In this document: positions 6,505 to 9,433 of the stretch, one piece after another
How positions within the stretch are numbered: the stretch's first letter is position 1
Layout: each line of letters starts with the position of its first letter
Source: Alphaproteobacteria bacterium
GTDB lineage: Bacteria > Pseudomonadota > Alphaproteobacteria > BOG-932 > Roseiterribacteraceae
DNA: 9,433 nucleotides
Assembly: GCA_903970575.1 (NCBI GenBank)
Contig: CAJCJC010000349.1
Location: forward strand, 1 to 9,433
Direction of reading: 5' to 3'
Position numbers and translations under genes: made by a program
The notes under the pieces: generated by a model
Seen by the model: only the letters and a program-made list of their open reading frames with translations
Told to the model about the DNA's origin: nothing
Databases searched by the model: none

Positions 6505-7575
6505 ATGAAGATAGATCGCGGTTCGATTGGGCGGCTTCAGCGGTTTCCCAGCGTCGATCTTGAAAGCTATCACGATTTCCTGACCGGCTTCCGGCAATGG
6601 ATGTCGGCGGATTATGGACGGGCGGCGACCGCGCGGGCCGAGAAATTACTGGCCGACTTCGAGATGCCGGACCATCGCGCGCCGCCGCCCGACGCGATGA
6701 TCGCGACGCTGGAAAGCAATCCCTTGGTCGGCTCCTTCGTCCGCACTTGGATGAATTGCCAGCAGATGGCGCATAAGAGCCTGCATGACGAGTTCCAGAG
6801 CAACGCGAATTTTTACCGCGAGGGACTGAAAGCGGCCGACAGCGCCGGCCCCGGCTTACTGGAACTCGACCCCGGCCTGGACATTCCCGATTACGCGCGG
6901 CACGAGATTCACACGCAGCCCGGCGGCTATGTCGGCGAGGAATTCGCGGGCCAAATCTATTACTACTCCACGATGAGTTTCTATCGCGGCCGCAACGACC
7001 AGAACGAACTCTATACCGCGATGGCGCGGTCGGTTCCGTTACCAGCCTATGGGAAAGTGGAGCGAATCCTCGATATCGGCTGCGGCATCGGTCAATTGAC
7101 CGTGGCGATGAAAGAGGTGTTCCCCGAGGCGACCGTCTGGGGTCTCGATGTCGGCGCGCCCATGCTGCGCTATGCCCATAAGCAGGCGGTAGAGTGGGGT
7201 ATCGACGTCAACTACACCCAGCGCCTGGCGGAAGATACGCGGTTCGAGGACGAATCGTTCGATATCGTAACCGCCTATATCCTGTTCCATGAAGTGCCGC
7301 AAAAGGTGACGCCCAGCATTCTGAAAGAAGTCTTGCGGGTCTTGAAGCCCGGCGGAATCTTCTTCATCCGGGACTTCCAGACCAACCGCAAGCACGCCCC
7401 GTTCGGCAAATACATGAGCTGGAAGGACCACACGCTGAACGAGGAGCCCTGGAGTCAGGAGTTCATCAATTCGGACTTTGTCGGAACGCTTAAGGAAGCG
7501 GGATTCACGCTCCTCGAAGGCGGCGAGAGCCAACCCTTCCTGCGGGACTATATCTGCCAGAAACCCGTGGGGTAG
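6505..7575 (+). CDS. Class I SAM-dependent methyltransferase with long N-terminal domain
   Basis: 356 residues. The catalytic Rossmann domain starts near residue 184: motif I is L-D-I-G-C-G-I-G-Q (189-197), the acidic residue ending strand 2 is Asp215 in G-L-D-V-G, the adenine-contact segment is L-A-E-D-T-R-F-E-D (241-249), followed by S-F-D-I-V-T-A (251-257), and L-R-V-L-K-P-G-G lies at 277-284. This is the UbiE/Coq5-like small-molecule arrangement. About 180 residues precede it, helical and with no motif I know; they may bind the substrate or drive dimerisation. The family transfers a methyl group from S-adenosylmethionine to O, N, S or C of a small molecule. The acceptor is unknown. The gene follows the 110-residue protein by 28 bp and ends 6 bp from the stop of the facing M24 gene. 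Confidence 0.92.
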   Translation: MKIDRGSIGRLQRFPSVDLESYHDFLTGFRQWMSADYGRAATARAEKLLADFEMPDHRAPPPDAMIATLESNPLVGSFVRTWMNCQQMAHKSLHDEFQSNANFYREGLKAADSAGPGLLELDPGLDIPDYARHEIHTQPGGYVGEEFAGQIYYYSTMSFYRGRNDQNELYTAMARSVPLPAYGKVERILDIGCGIGQLTVAMKEVFPEATVWGLDVGAPMLRYAHKQAVEWGIDVNYTQRLAEDTRFEDESFDIVTAYILFHEVPQKVTPSILKEVLRVLKPGGIFFIRDFQTNRKHAPFGKYMSWKDHTLNEEPWSQEFINSDFVGTLKEAGFTLLEGGESQPFLRDYICQKPVG

Positions 7576-7581
7576 GTCCTG

Positions 7582-8757
7582 TCACTCGACCCGTATCGTG
7601 CGGCCGTCGACGCAGGCGAAAAGACGGCTGTCCGAATCGTTCAGAGTCTCGACCGCGCCATCGTGAAGATGAATCAGGTCCTCGAAATGGAACTTGCCGA
7701 TCGCGGGGCCGATCCAGGGACAGTCGCAGCTGAGCACCACGCCGTCGATCAGTTCGAACGGGGCAAGCGCGTTGCCGGGGTGCGGGTGGTCGGTGTGCTC
7801 CAGGCCGACCGAATGGATGCCGACACCGAGGAAATCCGGATTGCCCGCCGCCTGAATATGCTGCACCACCTTTCGCTCCACCGCGTTGGACCAGACCCCC
7901 GGCCGAAACTCCGGCAGCGCATCCCGCCAGCCGGTACGGATCGCGTTGAATCGTCGACGTTGCTCGGCGCTGGGCTCTCCGATCACGGCGGTGCGGCCGA
8001 TGTCACTGGAATAATGATCGAACTCGGCGGTGGCGTCGAAGGTGACGGTATCGCCCGGCTGTAAAGCGTCGGATTTGCGCAGACGCCCGATTCCGGGTCG
8101 GTATGGCGTGATCAACAGAAAAACCGGCCGACCGCCGAAGAGCGGCACGGCGGACCAGAACACCCGCTCCGCCTCCGCGCAGGTTGCGCCGGCTGCCACC
8201 GCCTCGGCCGCCGCGATGATGCCAAGCTCGGTCTTACGCGCCGCGGCGCGCATCAGCACCAGCTCGGCTGACGTTTTCACCATCCTGATATCGCGCAGCA
8301 GGTCGCGCCCCTCGGCGATCTCCAGCGCGGCGTTCGTCGCCGCCTTGATGTCATAGCCAAGCCCGCGATCCTCGAAGGCGATACGCGAATCGAGCAGCCC
8401 GAATTCCCACAGGTAACTCGCCACGGCGGAAGCATGGTCCGGCGGCAGGGCGCCGACATCCCCGCTGACCGATTTACCGCCCGCGCCGATGCCCGCCGTG
8501 CGGCGATAGGGACGCACCATGTCCATCCACGTGCCGTCCCGCTGCTGCGGCTGGCCGGAATCGATTTCGATGGTGATCACCGCCGGCGGCAGCGCCCTGT
8601 CGCGCGGCAACACAACGAGCGCCAAATCGCCGAAGGCCCAGGCCGCGTCCGTCGCCCAACTGCTGAGATAATAGACATTGATCGGCGTGGTCGCGACCAC
8701 CGCCGCCACCCCGGCCCTGTCCATGATCGCATCGGCTCTATCGCGGTTCAGCAGCAC
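7582..8757 (-). CDS. M24-fold hydrolase (Xaa-Pro aminopeptidase/creatinase-like), one metal ligand changed
   Basis: 391 residues. An N-terminal creatinase-type domain (to about 155) has the typical V-Y-Y-L-S-S segment (28-33). The C-terminal pita-bread domain follows, introduced by R-M-V-K-T-S-A-E (158-165). The metal ligands of M24 enzymes are Asp, Asp, His, Glu, Glu. Here Asp241 and Asp252 show the exact 11-residue spacing, His315 lies in I-H-S-V-G-L-E-H, and Glu359 is in H-F-E-D. The fourth position, normally Glu in a V-E-P motif, reads S-C-D-C-P, giving Asp345. The first motif is also unusual: F-D-A-T-A-E-F instead of D-x-G-x-x-Y. It could be an amidohydrolase or peptidase on an unusual substrate, as creatinase, ectoine hydrolase and the lyase DddP show for this fold. 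Translation starts at GTG, 3 bases after the hydrolase stop. Confidence 0.88.
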   Translation of the reverse strand: MLLNRDRADAIMDRAGVAAVVATTPINVYYLSSWATDAAWAFGDLALVVLPRDRALPPAVITIEIDSGQPQQRDGTWMDMVRPYRRTAGIGAGGKSVSGDVGALPPDHASAVASYLWEFGLLDSRIAFEDRGLGYDIKAATNAALEIAEGRDLLRDIRMVKTSAELVLMRAAARKTELGIIAAAEAVAAGATCAEAERVFWSAVPLFGGRPVFLLITPYRPGIGRLRKSDALQPGDTVTFDATAEFDHYSSDIGRTAVIGEPSAEQRRRFNAIRTGWRDALPEFRPGVWSNAVERKVVQHIQAAGNPDFLGVGIHSVGLEHTDHPHPGNALAPFELIDGVVLSCDCPWIGPAIGKFHFEDLIHLHDGAVETLNDSDSRLFACVDGRTIRVE

Positions 8758-8760
8758 GGT

Positions 8761-9433
8761 CTATTTCCCCAAATGGCGGTCGAAGAACCTGACGATGACC
8801 GCATAGGCTTCCTTGGATTCGGGGAACCGGGCATCGAGAAAGAACCCGTGGCCGACGCCGTCCCAGACATGCAAGTCCGCGTCGACGCCCTGCTTCACAA
8901 GTTCGGCATGCGTATGAATGGCCGCGCTCATGGCCGTGTCGCGGGTGCCGGTAATGACCAGCGTGGGTGGAAAGCGCGCGAGAATCTCAGGCGAAAAAAC
9001 CGGCGATACGGCAGGGTCCTTCATATCGACATCGCTGAAATAGGAGACGTCGGTGACCGAGTCATGGGCGGAGGACGCGGGCGGCGTCCCGCGTTCGAAG
9101 GGCGCCGCCAGATAGGTGGAATCGCCGCCGGACCAGCCGCCGGCGGAGGCGCAGAATATGCCGATCGCGCCCGGCAGTGGCAGGTGTTCCTTTTCGAGCA
9201 ACGCGATCGTTTCCGCCGTCAAAAATCCACCGGCGGAGCAGCCATAGATACCGATATTCCGGGGACGATAGGTGGTCAGCAGCGCCTTATAGACCTTGAC
9301 GACGTCTTCGGTCGCCGCGGGGAATTTGAATTCTGGTCCCTGGCGATAGTCGACCGCGACCACCTTAAACCCTCCGGTCGCCGCGATCGGCACGGATTCC
9401 AACTTGGCCATGATGCCGGCGCCGTTCAGGAAA
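8761..9433 (-). CDS. Alpha/beta hydrolase, HSL (fold-3) esterase/lactonase type, 5' end outside window
   Basis: The frame is open to the right edge: seven codons (F-L-N-G-A-G-I) precede the ATG at 9411, so the ATG is internal and the N-terminus lies beyond the window. Numbered from that Met, 216 residues hold the catalytic triad in the expected order: nucleophile Ser59 in G-C-S-A-G-G, Asp158 in T-G-T-R-D, and His188 in G-V-G-H-G-F. V-A-V-D-Y-R-Q-G-P-E with F-P-A-A-T-E-D after it (18-36) is the hallmark of the hormone-sensitive-lipase family. Spacing suggests its oxyanion H-G-G-G motif lies just beyond the edge. Members cleave esters and, in some cases, lactones of small hydrophobic compounds, including monoterpene lactones. 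The substrate here cannot be named. It heads a coupled pair with the M24 protein. Confidence 0.92.
   Translation of the reverse strand, partial: FLNGAGIMAKLESVPIAATGGFKVVAVDYRQGPEFKFPAATEDVVKVYKALLTTYRPRNIGIYGCSAGGFLTAETIALLEKEHLPLPGAIGIFCASAGGWSGGDSTYLAAPFERGTPPASSAHDSVTDVSYFSDVDMKDPAVSPVFSPEILARFPPTLVITGTRDTAMSAAIHTHAELVKQGVDADLHVWDGVGHGFFLDARFPESKEAYAVIVRFFDRHLGK
8766..8770 (-). promoter_or_regulatory. Ribosome binding site for the M24 GTG start, inside the hydrolase gene
   Basis: On the minus strand GGGGA lies in the last codons of the alpha/beta hydrolase and stands 8 bases before the GTG at 8757. With the stop codon only 3 bases from that GTG, the two genes are probably translationally coupled. 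An in-frame ATG at 8724 is the alternative but would remove 11 residues. Confidence 0.6.

Noticed and set aside
7582..8757. M24 protein as DMSP lyase DddP
   Set aside because: The fold fits, but the protein is shorter than my recollection of DddP (around 445 residues) and nothing in the context points to DMSP use; I cannot support the name.
9412..9433. Apparent loss of the H-G-G-G oxyanion motif in the hydrolase, with N-G-A-G at the edge
   Set aside because: The frame runs off the window. By family spacing, the oxyanion motif should lie just upstream of F-L-N-G-A-G, so its absence cannot be claimed.

Overview
This GC-rich window has short intergenic gaps, Shine-Dalgarno sites of the GGAGG/GGGGA type, and GTG as well as ATG starts. 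This fits a bacterial chromosome or large plasmid. The protein families (a DUF1838 protein with a twin-arginine-type signal, a four-helix cytochrome b561, a lipoprotein SUMF1-domain protein, an HSL-type esterase) suggest an alphaproteobacterium, possibly a sphingomonad. That placement is inference from family make-up; the window holds no taxonomic marker gene. I see no RNA genes, CRISPR array, insertion sequence or phage gene.

Layout, left to right. (1) A plus-strand pair: the C-terminal end of an aldehyde dehydrogenase (running in from the left edge), then a lipoprotein with a SUMF1/formylglycine-generating-enzyme-like domain that lacks the catalytic cysteines of true FGE. (2) A minus-strand pair meeting it tail to tail with one base between: a DUF1838 protein with an apparent Tat signal, followed by a cytochrome b561. 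(3) A 189-bp divergent intergenic region (2902-3090) with a small hairpin flanked by two copies of an 8-bp direct repeat. (4) A plus-strand run: an FAD-dependent oxidoreductase of the fumarate reductase/3-ketosteroid dehydrogenase superfamily, a DHA2 (14-helix type) MFS transporter, a 110-residue protein I do not recognise, and a class I SAM-dependent methyltransferase with a long N-terminal extension. (5) A minus-strand, translationally coupled pair meeting it tail to tail with a 6-bp gap: an HSL-type alpha/beta hydrolase (5' end beyond the right edge), then an M24-fold (Xaa-Pro aminopeptidase/creatinase-like) hydrolase with one altered metal ligand.

Together these look like an accessory metabolic locus: hydrolysis of an ester, lactone or amide (hydrolase and M24 protein), flavin-dependent dehydrogenation, aldehyde oxidation, O/N/C-methylation, a membrane b-type cytochrome that could pass electrons to the quinone pool, and a drug/metabolite exporter. 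Degradation or modification of a small hydrophobic compound is the simplest reading, but no gene fixes the substrate. The parts least explained by known biology are the DUF1838/b561 pair, the small protein/methyltransferase pair, and the altered SUMF1 and M24 active sites.
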